A stretch of 64,000 bases of DNA from Erodium maritimum (Eukaryota > Streptophyta > Magnoliopsida > Geraniales > Geraniaceae): positions 60,621,675 through 60,685,674 of the forward strand of contig OY997594.1 in the NCBI GenBank assembly GCA_963921825.1. Reading direction: 5' to 3'. The notes under the pieces are model-generated. The model saw only the letters and a program-made list of their open reading frames with translations. It searched no databases and was not told the origin of the DNA. A program made the translations under genes and the position numbers. Of this stretch, positions 1 through 11,230 are shown piece after piece. The stretch's first letter is position 1. Each line of letters begins with the position of its first letter.

Positions 1-1340
1 TTGTTTGTGAAACTAGTGACCTTAGGACTGTTGGAGGCATCGATTATGCCGGAGGTTGTTGTGCGTTATTTATTGCTGAGTCTTGGGTGGCCTTGAGAGC
101 CCGTGTATTTAATTTGGTGTCTTGGGTGGCCTTGAGAGCCCGTGTATTTAATTTGGCGTCTTGGGCGGCCTTGAGAGCCCGTGTATTTAATTTGGTGTCT
201 TGGGTGGCCTTGAGAGCCCGTGTATTTAATTTGGCGTCTTGGGTGGCCTTGAGAGCTCGTGTGTTTAAATTGGTGTCTTGGGTGGCCATGAGTGCCCGTG
301 TCTTACTGTCGGAGTTTTGGGTGGCCGTGAGTGCCGTGGGGTTGTTGAACCCGAGTCTTGACCGTTGGTGTGTCTTGAGTGGCAGTGAGTGTCTGTGGGG
401 TTGTTGAACCCGAGTCTTGACCGTTGGTGTGTCTTGAGTGGTAGTGAGTGCCCGTGGGGTTGTTGAACCCGAGTCTTGACTGTTGAGGTGTCTTGAGTGG
501 CCTTGAGTGCATGTGTGTTTGAATTTGCTTGTAATTGTGGTTGTGATTGTGATTGCGGATCCCGGTAGGTTGCAAGCACTCTTTGGCTGGCCTGACCAAA
601 TTTGAGTATCAACGGGTTGCAAGCACTCTTTGGCTGGCCTGACATGGTTTGAGTAACATAGGTTGCAAGCACTTTTTGGCTGGCCTAGTCCGAGTTTGAG
701 TATCACAGGTTGTAAGCATTCTTTGGCTAGCCTGATCCGTGTTCGTGTGAGTGGGAGAGGTTACTGAGCAGCTGGTGTGCGATCCTTTGGGATCTTGTTT
801 GGTGTGCGATCCTTTGTGATCTGTTTGGTGTTGTGTAGCTGTCGTTTGAGTCCTTGGGAGAGGTCGTCAATTGTTGTGTCGGGTCCACTTACGTGGTTGA
901 GCGTCGAGTCGTTCGAGGAAGGTCATCGTGGGTGTTTGTCAGTCGGAGTACTTGAGTTGGGGACGGTGATCCCCGGAGTTGAGTCTGTTGTGGGTGTTAT
1001 AGGCTTTGTCTGCTAATTATGCCGTAGTCAGTCTGTTATCCGCGGTGGTGAGCGAACGCTCACCCCTAGCTGCTTTTCCTACAGGTACCGTTCGTAGGCT
1101 GGACTAGGTGAGCTCCTGAAGCTGGTGGAGCTCGGAGCGGAGTCTGATCTTTATATTTGTTGAGTCTAGTGACGGATATTGTACCATGTCCACTTGTTGG
1201 GACGCTTTTGTATTGTAAATATTATTCTTTTGATGGCAAATTGGTAATTTTTAAAGTATCGATTCAAAGCAGGTTTCAAATGATTTATTGTTTTAAAAGT
1301 TCGCGTCCTAAGTTCGGTTTACTGAAATTGGGGCGTGACA
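1..1340 (+). mobile_element. 3' portion of a giant LTR (same family as the LTRs at 34111, 40374, 50421)
   Basis: The tract matches the inner and 3' parts of the other giant LTRs: the 'ggtggccttgagagcccgt' repeats (about 85-300), the 'ggttgcaagcattctttggctggcc' repeats (about 575-740), the conserved palindrome at 1047-1064 and the terminal '...ggggcgtgaca' ending at 1340. The 5' part lies outside the window. No tRNA primer-binding site follows the LTR end, unlike the 5' LTR ending at 37491, so I infer this is a 3' LTR or a solo LTR. Fossil copy. Confidence 0.85.
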
Positions 1341-1674
1341 TCTATACAGTTTATAAGGAACAATAACGAGGGTACAATGGTAATGTTCCTTTAAAATTGT
1401 ATAAAGGTCAAATAAGTAAGGGCAAAATTGTCATTTTACCATCCATTAAATGACACATGAGGTCATATGACTAACAAAATGGAATTTTCCGTTTATTTTT
1501 ACTAACAGAATCGCGTGACCAATACATAAGATAGTGCATTTGTTATTTTGAATGTTGGGTAGTGGAATGTTCGTGACCAATACTTAAGAGTAAGTTTCGA
1601 AATTTAACCCAATAATATATTACGTATATTGCATGTGTAACTTAATTAAGGTTCTTGCTTATTGTTTCCATTTG
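1341..1674. other. AT-rich spacer, no gene seen
   Basis: I see no gene here. The right end (about 1645-1691) carries 'ttaaggttcttgcttattgtttcc' type sequence that recurs at 6045-6298, 8767-8833 and 9621-9665. This suggests one AT-rich repeat tract later split by insertions. Confidence 0.5.
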
Positions 1675-1812
1675 TTTATAATTAGTTTTTTTGAGATAAA
1701 ACGGACGACTTTCATTACTTCAAAAAGAGATATTACATGTTTGATCCCCTTGACTGGCCGAATAATAACTCAACATCAATAGAACGTCTATGACGGTCTT
1801 GAATAAAATTTA

Positions 1813-3231
1813 GGGATAATTCCATTTTAGTACCCTAAAACTTTCGGATTTCGTTTTTAGTACCCTAAATGTTTTTTGTGCCAAATCAGTACCCTAAATC
1901 TTTGATAATTCCACTTTAGTACCCAACATCTGATTTTCCATCCAAAGCTGTTAACTTTCCATCCAATGAACATGAAATGTCCAAAATACCCCTCATGTTA
2001 CATCAAATTTTCAAAAAATTGCCATTGGATTTAAAAATATATTTTTTTATATAAAAATCAGGTTTTTTTAATAAAAATTATATTTTAATTTCAAAAAATC
2101 AATTTACTGTTTTAAAAAATAAGTTTTTATTTAAAAAATTAATTATATGTTAAGCAAAAGTCAGATTTTATTTTAAAAACTAGTTTTATTTCCCGAAAGT
2201 TTTATCTTTTCATTTTGATACCTTAGCTTTTCTCTTTCGTCATGACATACATGAAAACCAAATTCATACATGAATTTACACCATCAGAATCAGATTCATA
2301 TATGAATTTACTAATTGATTTATTCCATATTCATGAATTTACTCATGTGAAAAAGTGAGAACGAGTGAATCAACCCAGCAAAACTAACAGTACCAGTTTT
2401 ACAATTTTGCAGCATGACATTATCAATTTCAATACAATTTCTATGAACACCCCTCGTGTTTACTCATCAAACACACAAACAAACCCAATCCCTAAATCCA
2501 AATCCAAATCAAATATGGAAACAAAAAAAATCCTAATTTCTATGAACAAGCCCCAAAGAGAAATCTGAATCGATGAACGACCAAGAGGCACCTTGAAACG
2601 ACCAAGATCTGAAGCTCGGGAGGCGAGGTCTGACGATGTCTACAACTCGGGCGGCGACGCCTTCCAGATCTGCAGCTCGGGAGGCGAGATTCGGCGAGGT
2701 CCAGCGTTGTCTGCAACTCGGGCGGGGACGCCTTCCAGATCTGCAGCTCGGGAGGCGAGGTCCGGCGATGTCTGCAACTCGGGCGGCGACGCCTTCCAGA
2801 TCTGCAGGTCATGTCGCCGGAGAAAGAAACCAAATGTCGTCAAGTCGCGTGGAGGATGGCGTCATATTTGGTGGTGGTGGGAGTAGTATGTTGGAGAGAA
2901 GAAAGAAGAGGCAGAGTGAGAAATGAAAATGGTTGAGACTTTTTTGCTCTGGTGTGCGGGAGGAGAAGAAAGAAAGAGGCAGAGAGTGAAATAGAAAATG
3001 GATAAGAGTTGTTAGGGTTTTAAGAGGTCTAAGGGTAGTTTTGGGATTTTAAATTTTTTTGAAGTCATGTGCTATGCACATGCGATTTTCTGTTAAAAAA
3101 GAGATGGAAAGTTAACGGCGGGTACTAAAGTGGAATTATCAAAGATTTAGGGTACTGATTTGGCACAAAAAACATTTACGGTACTAAAAACGAAATCCGA
3201 AAGTTTTAGGGTACTAAAATGGAATTATCCC
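1813..3231. mobile_element. Non-autonomous Mutator-like element (GTACCCTAAA family)
   Basis: Terminal inverted repeats of about 130 bp (left from 1813, right ending 3231) contain repeated 'agtaccctaaa' blocks. The element is flanked by a perfect 9-bp duplication, taaaattta (1804-1812 and 3232-3240), diagnostic of Mutator elements. The interior is AT-rich with a GC-rich block at 2580-2930 holding tandem repeats. No transposase is seen. It shares design and sequence blocks with the element at 28158-29591. It is inserted in the non-LTR copy I. Confidence 0.9.
2605..2825. repeat. GC-rich minisatellite inside the Mutator-like element
   Basis: About three and a half copies of a 61-71 bp unit contain 'cttccagatctgcagctcgg' (2661, 2732 and 2793) and 'ctcgggcggcgacg'. 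The base composition contrasts sharply with the AT-rich flanks, which would fit captured host sequence. Long open frames on both strands come from the repeat and are not taken as genes. Confidence 0.75.
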
Positions 3232-3479
3232 TAAAATTTAAAACTATAATTAAAAGGTACTGAGGAACACTGCTCAAGGTGTGGCCGAAGCGTCGCTTGG
3301 TCCCTTGTTTAGGACTTGTTTCGTCTCGTTGAAAACCGAAGCTGTGTTCGTTAGTAGTGAAGGAAGGACTGGCTTGTATCAGGGATCCCTTCCAGCAATC
3401 GTCCCTGAAGCCCTCGGTTGGACTCATTTCCCTTGGCGATGGTGTTTCCCAGCCCTCGCTTGATCTTCCCAGGGTTCCC

Positions 3480-4450
3480 CAGCTGAACTCATTTTTATTC
3501 TGAGCATCCTCATCGAGGGTGCCTCTACCTTACTAATCGAGGACTGACCCTCTTCCAAATTTTTCCAGACTGGAAGATCGTTCTCATATACACACTCGTT
3601 AGGCACCTTGTTTTAGGTTACGATCGGGCCCCTTCCCCGAGGTGGGATAGGCTTAGGTGCGGTGTTTTGGATCAGAGGGCCAAAGCCCAGCGACGGACGA
3701 AGAGGCTTCGTCCAGTCAGTTGCATACATCTTTCTTTTGTGCTCCTTCTGATATTCCAACAGAGGCTTTTCAAAACGGGGGGGGGGGGGTGCCTAGCATC
3801 ACTAGGTCACACACCGATGGGGTATGACCAATCCGCCCACAATTCCCACAGAAAGTGGGTAACTTCGTGTAGGTAATAGAGCAGCGGATCGAATCCCAGA
3901 ATTCTAGGAATCATAGGAGCATATTCCGATGAAGAGGTCAGTCTAGTGAGTGCCAATAACGCACTTTGACTGCCCCTCCCCAACATTGACCATAGTCGTC
4001 ACACGGGACCTCCACCGTGATCCCAAGAGCAGCTCTGATCTTCTCCCCAATTGTCTTAGTTCAAACACACGGTAGGATGTCATGAGCATGAACCCACAAT
4101 TGAAGTTGGTCTAAAGACGGGTAGACTCTATAAAATGGGAAAATTTCCCCAAGGAGAAATGGATGACCATCGAAGCACCATGGTTAGTGTCCACGAACCC
4201 ATACCCGTACATCCTCATTGGCAAAGTAAAACCCCAAAACACCAGGCTTGATGTCCTTGATCATCAGACCCACCATTGAGTGGTCCCACGCATTGTTGAT
4301 GATTCACCGCAAAGTCTCCTTTTTGGGGTCGTGTGGCTAGGAGGCGACCAATCATGCCAAACTGTTGAAGGGCTAATGCCCTTGGATCCACATATGCGTT
4401 AGTGATGATCACCTCCATATCCTCATCCTCTACCAATGAGCACCCTAATA
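3480..4450 (-). pseudogene. Decayed LINE-type ORF1 (DUF4283 + CCHC knuckle), copy I
   Basis: On the minus strand near 4440-4215 the frame reads FGMIGRLLATRPQK, typical of the start of the DUF4283 domain of plant LINE ORF1. Further along, in shifted frames, come a PWCFDGHPFLLG-like block, LWVHAHD and a knuckle remnant FCGNCGRIGH near 3850. The reading frame changes several times, so it is dead. In living LINEs the protein binds RNA in the retrotransposition particle. Copy II (7000-7680) shows the same layout. Confidence 0.7.
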
Positions 4451-4886
4451 GGCTCTCCTAAAGAAACACCATAGGGGACGAAGGTATCTCCAAGTCCGGT
4501 AGAATAGAGAATGCAGGGGAGGCTTGAGGGGAGGGGCTTCTCCCTTCATGTCGCAGCATGTACCCCGAGATGGTTGGAAGGGATGGGAGGATTGGAATCC
4601 GATATGCATTCAGTAGAGGAAACAGTGGTGTGGCTTTCTGCACAAGCAAAGCATCTCGACCTCCACTCATCGGAGATTCAAACCCCTCTGCAAGCATGCA
4701 CGACCAGGTAGACGACGCCGGGAATGCCCCCTCACAGATCATTGTATCAGCGACAGGGGATTGGGGGACTATAGATGCGGTTAGGGTTTTTTGCGGCCTT
4801 CCTCTCATCGACTTCAGACGTGGGAGATAAGGGTATCCGATCCTGGCATAAACGCCACGACAACCATAGACAACAGTGGTTGCAAT

Positions 4887-5677
4887 CAGTGGCGGATCTA
4901 GCGTTTTGAGTGAGGGGGGCACAATAACAAATAACGTCGTAATAGTATTAAAGTTTTTTTTGAACGAAAGGTGCACAACTGTTAATATTTTGAACGCAAT
5001 AGTATTAAAGTATTAATATCGTATAAACAGAAAATAATGACGATTATTACAATTTTATAAAACACTTTTATATTTTGAAAATATTATAAAACACTTTTAT
5101 TGTTAATACAGTAAAACAATATTACAATGTTTTTTTCTTGATAATACAATTATATTAGTACTCATCCGTGGGTTTCTTATTTGATTTCTTCTTCTTCTCA
5201 TTCAGATTGGTGGGAACTACTCATCCATGGGTCTCTTATTTGATTTCTTTTCTTCTCATTCAGATTGATGGGAACTGATTGTTTTTAAAATATCTTTCCA
5301 CGTGACTAGCAATTTTATAGATAATCAAATTTTAATGTCTTAAATATAATTATACTTTGAGACACTAACTATAAATCTATAATTAAGAAATTCAATAATA
5401 TAAAATATAAAACAATTATGAATTTTTTTAAAATAATATAATAGAAATTTAAGTATAATTAAGATCTGTTTTAAACATAATAAAAATATACAGAAATTTA
5501 TGACAAGAAATTGAAATTAGCTAAGTGATTATTTAGAAAATAATATTTGAGGGGGGCACAGAGTTGAAAAAATGGAAACTTAAAATAAAAAGGTAAAAAA
5601 TTAAGTAGTAATTTAAATCAAACAAAAAGTTGAGGGGTGGCACGTGCCCCCCTGGGCCCATGGTAGACCCGCCCCTG
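4887..5677. mobile_element. hAT-type non-autonomous element
   Basis: Ends CAGTGGCGGATCTA (left) and, on the opposite strand, CAGGGGCGGGTCTA (right) form a short terminal inverted repeat. The flanks gttgcaat (4879-4886) and gctgcaat (5678-5685) are an 8-bp duplication with one mismatch, as expected for hAT. The 791-bp AT-rich interior has no transposase. It sits inside non-LTR copy I. Confidence 0.8.
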
Positions 5678-6061
5678 GCTGCAATAGTGGAGAATTCTTG
5701 ATCGACGATGGTTGCAGTGGTGAGTCCTTAGCCGTCGTCGTTTGTAATGGGGTTTTGGATTTACTTTTCCGAACCCCTTTAAAAGACTAACAACAGTCTG
5801 TGAGGGGCATGGGGGTGGGACACCCATCATCACAATGTGTGGGCGTGTAGGCAATGATGCAAGCGGCAACACAGACGGCGATGGGATAGGGTCGGTGGGC
5901 AGGTGGGTGACGTGGGCAGACAACAAAGATTCCATGACAGAGTTAAGATCTTCCTCGCGAATAGTGCGCAATTAGCGTACAAGAATGACAACGATATGGG
6001 AGCACATGTCTCCTAAGGTTTGCTCTCGATTAGTGAGAGAGATTTTTATAATTAGTTTTTT

Positions 6062-6283
6062 AAGAGTGTTTATTTTTACTTAATTGTTTGTTTTCTACCT
6101 GATTTCGATTAATCCAGGGATCTTACTTACCATTTGAACTTATTTATAATTAAATACTTTTCAACTTATAATTAGTTAATTACTTGTTTTAAACTTGACT
6201 TGAACTTGGATGTTTACTTACTGTTTCGGTGCATGTTTATAATTTTCTCGTCACTTGTTTCCAACTTGATTTCTATTGATATA
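6062..6283. repeat. AT-rich repetitive tract hosting the nested insertions
   Basis: Degenerate repeats of 'tataattagttaattacttgttttcaacttgattt' and 'ttcttactta' motifs occur here. Related segments lie at about 1640-1691, 8767-8833 and 9621-9665. Removing the intervening elements brings the segments together, so I infer one ancestral AT-rich tract that took at least two or three insertions. Confidence 0.55.
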
Positions 6284-6999
6284 AGGTTCTTACTTATTTT
6301 TGAACGAAGGGTGCAATATTATTGATTCAAGAGATTATATTGGTGTACATCGAGGAACAAGTTCCCCGGCCACTAGAAGAAGGTCAGAATAGTTGAACAA
6401 CAGTTCTGTAAACCTTTTAGTATTATGACTGACATAAGCGATATTGTGATGCATCAAAGGCCGTGACAGAAGACGGAGAGGAAGAATGGGAAACCGGAGA
6501 TCCTTAGGGACCTCAACAATAATAGTGAAGTGGGGAGGAATCACACCGTACACTACAGGGACCCCTCCCACTACTAGTCCCTAATGCACGGCGTAACACT
6601 CATTCCTCCTGGCGGGGCTGTTTCCCCACCCTGAACTGTTCCTCCCTAGGTAGCCCCAGTTGCTGACCATTTCAGGGTGTTCTGGTTGTCCCTAACGCTA
6701 GGTGCTCAAGGGACTCCATCCTCCTGGGCTCTAAAACCCGCCCCGAGCTCTCCCATCCAAATGGTCAAGGCGCGATAGGGATCCTCCAACACCGGAAAGG
6801 TAGGTGGCCGAAGCAAAGCCCCACTGGTCGAGCCCTGATGTCCTGGTCGAGGGGGCATAAGGGGCCGAGAGCCCTTCTCTAGGTTCAGAGGACCCTGACG
6901 GCCAAAAACTGGCGGCCAAGGCAGACAGACCGGTTCTCCCCAATATGTGGCATACGCCTTGACTTTCTTCTCCCGTTTTTACTCCAACATGAATTACCC

Positions 7000-7680
7000 G
7001 AACCACGGGGACCTCTAACCGCCCACGTGCAATCCTTCAAAATATGGCCGAGACAACCACAATTATAACAGAAGCTTGGACGCTTCGTATACGTGAGCTC
7101 CACGTGAATCGGGTCCGGAAACTCTAGGAATCTAAGCACCAGTCCTTTCCGTAATGGCTTTTCAAAGAGGTGTCAGAAGCGGATTTTGACAGTCCTTCCC
7201 CAACACATGCCCCATTGATCACATGGGACATCCACACACATTCCCAATGCGTTGCCAATGGAGATACTTGTCTTCCTTGTCCGAACCAGAGGTGGCAGCC
7301 CTCTAACATGTACCCAAAGCTGGACCTGGTCCAGAAGAGGCAGCTCCCGAGTACACGAGTCTAAATCTCCTAATAGCAGGACCTTGCCATCAAAGCACCA
7401 GGGTTTGTTGCTTCTAACCCATGACCGAGACTTAGAGGACCGGAAGTAGAAGCCAAACAAGCCCGACCCTAGATCTTTAACCACCAGGCCTTCTACAGAC
7501 TTTCCTCATGTGTTTGTGATGATACGCAAGATCATGTCCTTCCGTGAGGGCTTAAGGGCCTAGAGACGTCCTAATAACCCCCATTGTTGGCGAGCGACGG
7601 CCGCCGATGCCGTCGCCTGAGACGTCGGGACCATGACCTCGATTTCTTATCTTCTTCCAAGGAACAAGATGATAACTCAT
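7000..7680 (-). pseudogene. LINE-type ORF1 remnant: DUF4283 and CCHC zinc knuckle
   Basis: The minus strand from 7484 reads VVKDLGSGLFGFYFRSSKSR, then PWCFDGKVLLLGDLD and LQLWVHVRGLP, the usual order of DUF4283 in plant LINE ORF1. Shortly after, in another frame, HVELTYTKRPSFCYNCGCL leads into a CX2CX4HX4C knuckle (7029-7070). The protein would be an RNA-binding ORF1 product. Frame changes between the two blocks and an in-frame stop before the first show it no longer encodes the whole protein. Just upstream (to 7680) the frame resembles the WGLLGRL start of the domain. Confidence 0.75.
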
Positions 7681-8149
7681 CCTGCAGACCTTACAATGAT
7701 GATTGAAGGGTCGTCACCCTGTCATCCGAGGATGAAGGAAACTCTGTCATAGCCAGGTGCCGCGATCGATCCCGCGTCATACCTGGCGGGGTAGTTAGGG
7801 CCATCGGGATAGTTGGTGTTGGGGCTTGATTAGGGAGGCAGCACCCTAATCTGAAAGCCAACACTTCCTTCCTCGGTAACTCTTCCATAGGGGCCTTCCC
7901 TTTCTCCGGGTCCCTCCGCAGCGGTGGAAGCGCACTAGGGTTAGCACCCGGGGCCTCATTAGAAGGAATGCGTACCTGGTCCCAAGTAATCTTACGAACA
8001 GGTGCCTGGCTAGGAGCATGACCTAGGGGATACTCAACTCTAGGCAGAGCTGAGGTAACATCAATCGGCGTCGAAACCCTAGAAACCCCGTCGCTAGGCA
8101 ACTGTGCCAGATCAATGTCATGGCACACGGGGGAAGCGGGGTGCTAGGG

Positions 8150-8360
8150 ATCGAGGAATCCGGAGCGATGATACTCGCAGGACACGCCAACACTCTAGGG
8201 TTCAGGAGAACCAGAGCAGGATCACGTCTTGTAGGGCAGTGCATCACATTAGGGTTCGGGAGAACGAGAGCGACAACACGGCTTGCAGGGCAAGGCGTCC
8301 CGCTGGGGTTCAATGGAATCAAAGCGAGGTCACGACTTTCCTGCGCAAGGTGGCACTCTA
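8150..8360. repeat. 66-bp tandem repeat in ORF1 N-terminal region
   Basis: About three units each contain 'tagggttc.ggagaac.agagc' and a 'gcttgcagggca'-like segment. On the minus strand they translate to a 22-residue repeat of the LNPSGTPCPAS type. The repeat lies in the proline-rich N-terminal part of the non-LTR copy II. Confidence 0.6.
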
Positions 8361-8833
8361 GGGTTTGGAGGCGGTAAGGCGAGAAGACCCTTACGTAGAG
8401 AAGAAGGCACTGTTGGACGACGTAGAGGCCTCCACCGTTTTGGTTTAGCCGTCCGGTTGGGAGACGCTGACCTTATGGCGAAGGAAACTTCTTCTGGAAT
8501 CTGTCCTAGAGGCGGAGAGATCGTAGAGGGTGTCAAAGTTTGGAGGGTCGGCTTTGGCTTCCGTCGGCGACACTCCACCTTCCCAAGTTTCGAAGCGGGT
8601 CGATGGGGGCAAGGGAGGGGGAGAAGAGAACCACCGGTAGAAACAACGACGCTCATCACCGACCTATCACTGGTTGTAAGCACGACCTAGAGGTTTTTAG
8701 GGAGAGCTCCATAGCGATCGGCTGCTAGGGCTACAAAAAAGATCTCAAAGTGAAGAGAGAATTTTTAGGTTCTTACTTATTCTTTCAACTTAATTTTAAT
8801 TAGTTAATTACTTTTCAACTTAATTTATAATTA

Positions 8834-9620
8834 TTTGTTTTGAGGACAATAATACTATAATTTTATATATTAAACATTGAAGATATACATGCAATTTGAT
8901 GAAAACGTACAAGAAAAATGATAAATATTACATATTCCAGACTTGGTAGACCCTGATATTACCGACTCCTGATCGAAAAACAACGCTACAAGTGCCCCAA
9001 GAACGTGCAACAACAGTGCACGACAGAAGTGCAACATAAATGTGCACACAAAAGTGCACCTGGTGCGCACCAACACTGCAACAAGGGCAATTATTTGGCC
9101 CGAAAAGGCCACAACCAAACTAAAATCTAACAACAACAAAAAAAAGAAGCTTGAAATGTGACTATCTCTCCTTAGGATCCAGTCACGCCGACCATCTCGA
9201 TATTCCTCCATTTGACTTTGCTCACCGGTATCCGAAGACATCGCCGGAGAGAACCAAGTCCCACACTTAACGCTCCAACTTTCCTAATCACAACACCCCT
9301 TCCACAACCATAGTATAAATCTGACGCTGCTTCAACGAACTTTGCTAGTCAACACTGCCAAAATAGACGGCGAAGCGAAGAAACTGAAGGAGTTGTAGTT
9401 GGGAGCAGAGGAAAAGAGCATGTGACGAACGAAGGAAAACCGAGTAGCCATGACCAACGAAATAGAATACCCAAAAGAAGATGAGGAAGGGGTTGTCCTC
9501 CACCTGCAACAACCAAGGTTGTGCCACGGTCGTCATTGACGGGGGCAAGAGCTCGAAGGAGGAGAAAAAAATGGCACCTAAGTTTTTTTTATTTGCAGAG
9601 CGGGAGTGAATTTTTTTTAA
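8834..9620. mobile_element. Possible further insertion (non-LTR type), unidentified
   Basis: A 787-bp segment is flanked by aatttataatta (8822-8833 and 9621-9632), a possible 12-bp target duplication, although the host tract is itself repetitive. It contains clustered 'gtgca' motifs (about 9005-9075) and minus-strand open frames of 123 and 67 codons that resemble nothing I know. Element class is inference. Confidence 0.35.
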
Positions 9621-9632
9621 AATTTATAATTA

Positions 9633-10762
9633 GTTAGTTACTTGTTTTCAACTTGATTTAAACTTTGAATGCAGGCATGGCAATAGACGACGACATGAGA
9701 TAGGCTACACAAGATGGAGGAGGGCCGGCGATTTCTAAAGAAGGAAGGAGGCCGTCGACGAAAATATCGTAAAAAAACGAAGGGGTGACGACTATGATAG
9801 TAAGATAGAGTTTAGAGTTTTTGGATTCAATCTACTAACCCTTGTAATCTATAATTATTGCTTCTCAGGGAATGAGATCAATAATGTAAGGAAAGAGAAA
9901 TAGGGTGAGGGAGGGAAGGGTCCTTATCTAATTAAAAGCCAACCACTTCCTAGCTTCCAACCAAACCTCTTAACAACTGTGCTCTCACATGATTGTTCCT
10001 ATTGCTATTAGTCAAATGAAGACATCAAATATTCTCTCATCTGACAAAGAAAAAACCAAATAAAATTCATTTAAAATGTCTTTAAAATAGCCCCCGGAAA
10101 CTACTACTCCACGTTCTCTGATCCAAACCAATTATTTATAGAATAAAAATAAATATTTCCCTAATTTTTTGTTCTTTTTTATTAAAAATGACAGCATTTG
10201 AAGTTAGTTCATATAGAATTACCATGCATGCAGGCACAATATATGTGACTTTACTTCCATACTTATATTGGGCGGAGAGGATTTCAAATGGTGTCTCATA
10301 TTAATACGATAAAGATCACAAAAGCAAGCCCAATATTAATGCGTTATTCTGAAGAATATTTGGTATTTTTGGTGCTTTACGAGATATATTGGTTCATTGT
10401 ATGTTTCAATGTTATAATGAGGTTATCCTTAAGGTAACCCAACTAGTTTTTTGTAGTTCGATGGTTCAAATATATTTATATGATATTTCCAACTTCATTT
10501 TTGTATTGTAAGGACTACAAATTGATCTTTCTGTCCGATTAATTTCGTTCTTCTTTTTTTTTAAAATGCAAGTCCAATAATAATCTATTTCGGTACTTGT
10601 GTTCTTTTGTGGACCCGATGTCATATCATCTTCCGAGGTCTTTTTCATTTTCAATTTTAGTACCCTACAACCCAGCGGAACCCATTTTGTGGATGAGCAT
10701 ATTATTTTCTACAACCTATACAAATTATAATATATACCTGTTTTAGTACATATCAGCACAAA
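9633..10762. other. Intergenic, no gene recognised
   Basis: After the last AT-rich repeat segment (to about 9665) come 1.1 kb of unremarkable AT-rich sequence up to the tRNA gene. No open frame with family resemblance, no terminal repeats and no target duplications were found. Confidence 0.5.
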
Positions 10763-10844
10763 GTCGCTTTGGCCGAGTGGTTAAGGCGTGTGCCTGCTAA
10801 GTACATGGGGTTTCCCCGCGAGAGTTCGAATCTCTCAGGCGACG
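10763..10844 (+). tRNA. tRNA-Ser (anticodon GCU)
   Basis: The 82-nt sequence folds as a class II tRNA. Acceptor GTCGCTT pairs with AGGCGAC. The D-arm holds TGGCCGAGTGG (A box), the anticodon loop has GCT at 10796-10798, a long variable arm (ATGGGGTTTCCCCG type) follows, and the T-arm is GAGAGTTCGAATCTCTC (B box GTTCGAATC). The discriminator base is G and CCA is not encoded, as usual for nuclear genes. There is no intron. It reads serine codons AGC and AGU. Confidence 0.97.
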
Positions 10845-10858
10845 TTTCTTTTTTTTCT
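10845..10858 (+). terminator. RNA polymerase III terminator of tRNA-Ser
   Basis: A T-rich run (tttcttttttttc) starts directly after the tRNA 3' end, the usual plant pol III stop signal. Confidence 0.85.
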
Positions 10859-11230
10859 TTTCCAAACACCTCCCCTTGCTCCGTGCTGAAGAGTTCTTTT
10901 TTAAGACAAAAAGGTTTTTTTTTTTTTTTACAGACAAATGATATGCATAAAGGAGAGAGGAAACTAGGTTCTCCTCAAACACTTTGTTCACGGTTAGCCC
11001 TTTTCATCACTCACTCCTGGCTTGGTGGTCATCATTTATGAAGGGAACACAAACACTATCTTCGCAACATTCTCTTCATCTTCATTACCATCGTTGCTTG
11101 TTTATGCTAACTGAAAACAGAAGTAACCATCACAAGCCAGTCCTTGATGTATATACACAACTAATATGGTAAAATTGATCCATTATATAAAAACAACCCT
11201 TTCCATACCAAATTTTTTCTAAGAGCAGCT
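10859..11230. other. Intergenic, no gene seen
   Basis: Only short open frames, including shadows of the tRNA and T-runs. Nothing identified. Confidence 0.5.

Larger units (their letters stand above)
1692..6044 (-). mobile_element. Non-LTR (LINE-like) element, ORF1-only, copy I; hosts two nested DNA transposons
   Basis: The element is bounded by a 17-bp direct repeat, tttataattagtttttt, at 1675-1691 and 6045-6061, a target duplication of non-LTR retrotransposon length. The T-run at the left edge is the poly-A tail of a minus-strand element. Removing the Mutator-like (1813-3231) and hAT (4887-5677) insertions leaves about 2.1 kb, close to copy II (6299-8766). The minus strand encodes a degenerate DUF4283 plus zinc-knuckle ORF1. 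No endonuclease or reverse transcriptase is seen. The 3' end (just inside 1692) resembles copy II's 3' end. Confidence 0.7.
6299..8766 (-). mobile_element. Non-LTR (LINE-like) element, ORF1-only, copy II
   Basis: The element is flanked by a perfect 15-bp direct repeat, aggttcttacttatt (6284-6298 and 8767-8781). It is about 2.47 kb with 5' end right and 3' end left. It carries a GC-rich leader, a proline-rich N-terminal region with 66-bp repeats, a DUF4283-like region, a CCHC knuckle and a C-terminal low-complexity part. Nothing like an endonuclease or reverse transcriptase fits, although ORF2 of a plant LINE alone would need more than 3 kb. The bounding repeat says the insertion is complete, so it appears to be a non-autonomous family moved by another LINE. 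Confidence 0.8.

Noticed and set aside
44-706. Minus-strand open frames of 98-220 codons over the LTR repeats
   Set aside because: They are translations of the LTR minisatellites (period multiple of three); the same artefacts appear in every LTR copy (35950-36890, 42100-43200, 59223-59683).
1813-1960. Telomere-like 'accctaaa' units
   Set aside because: Spacing is irregular and the units sit within the inverted arms of a Mutator element with a 9-bp duplication; not a telomeric array.
8870-9241. 123-codon minus frame with hydrophobic stretches
   Set aside because: No homologue recognised, sits in a probable insertion and has 'gtgca' repeats; not supported as a gene.
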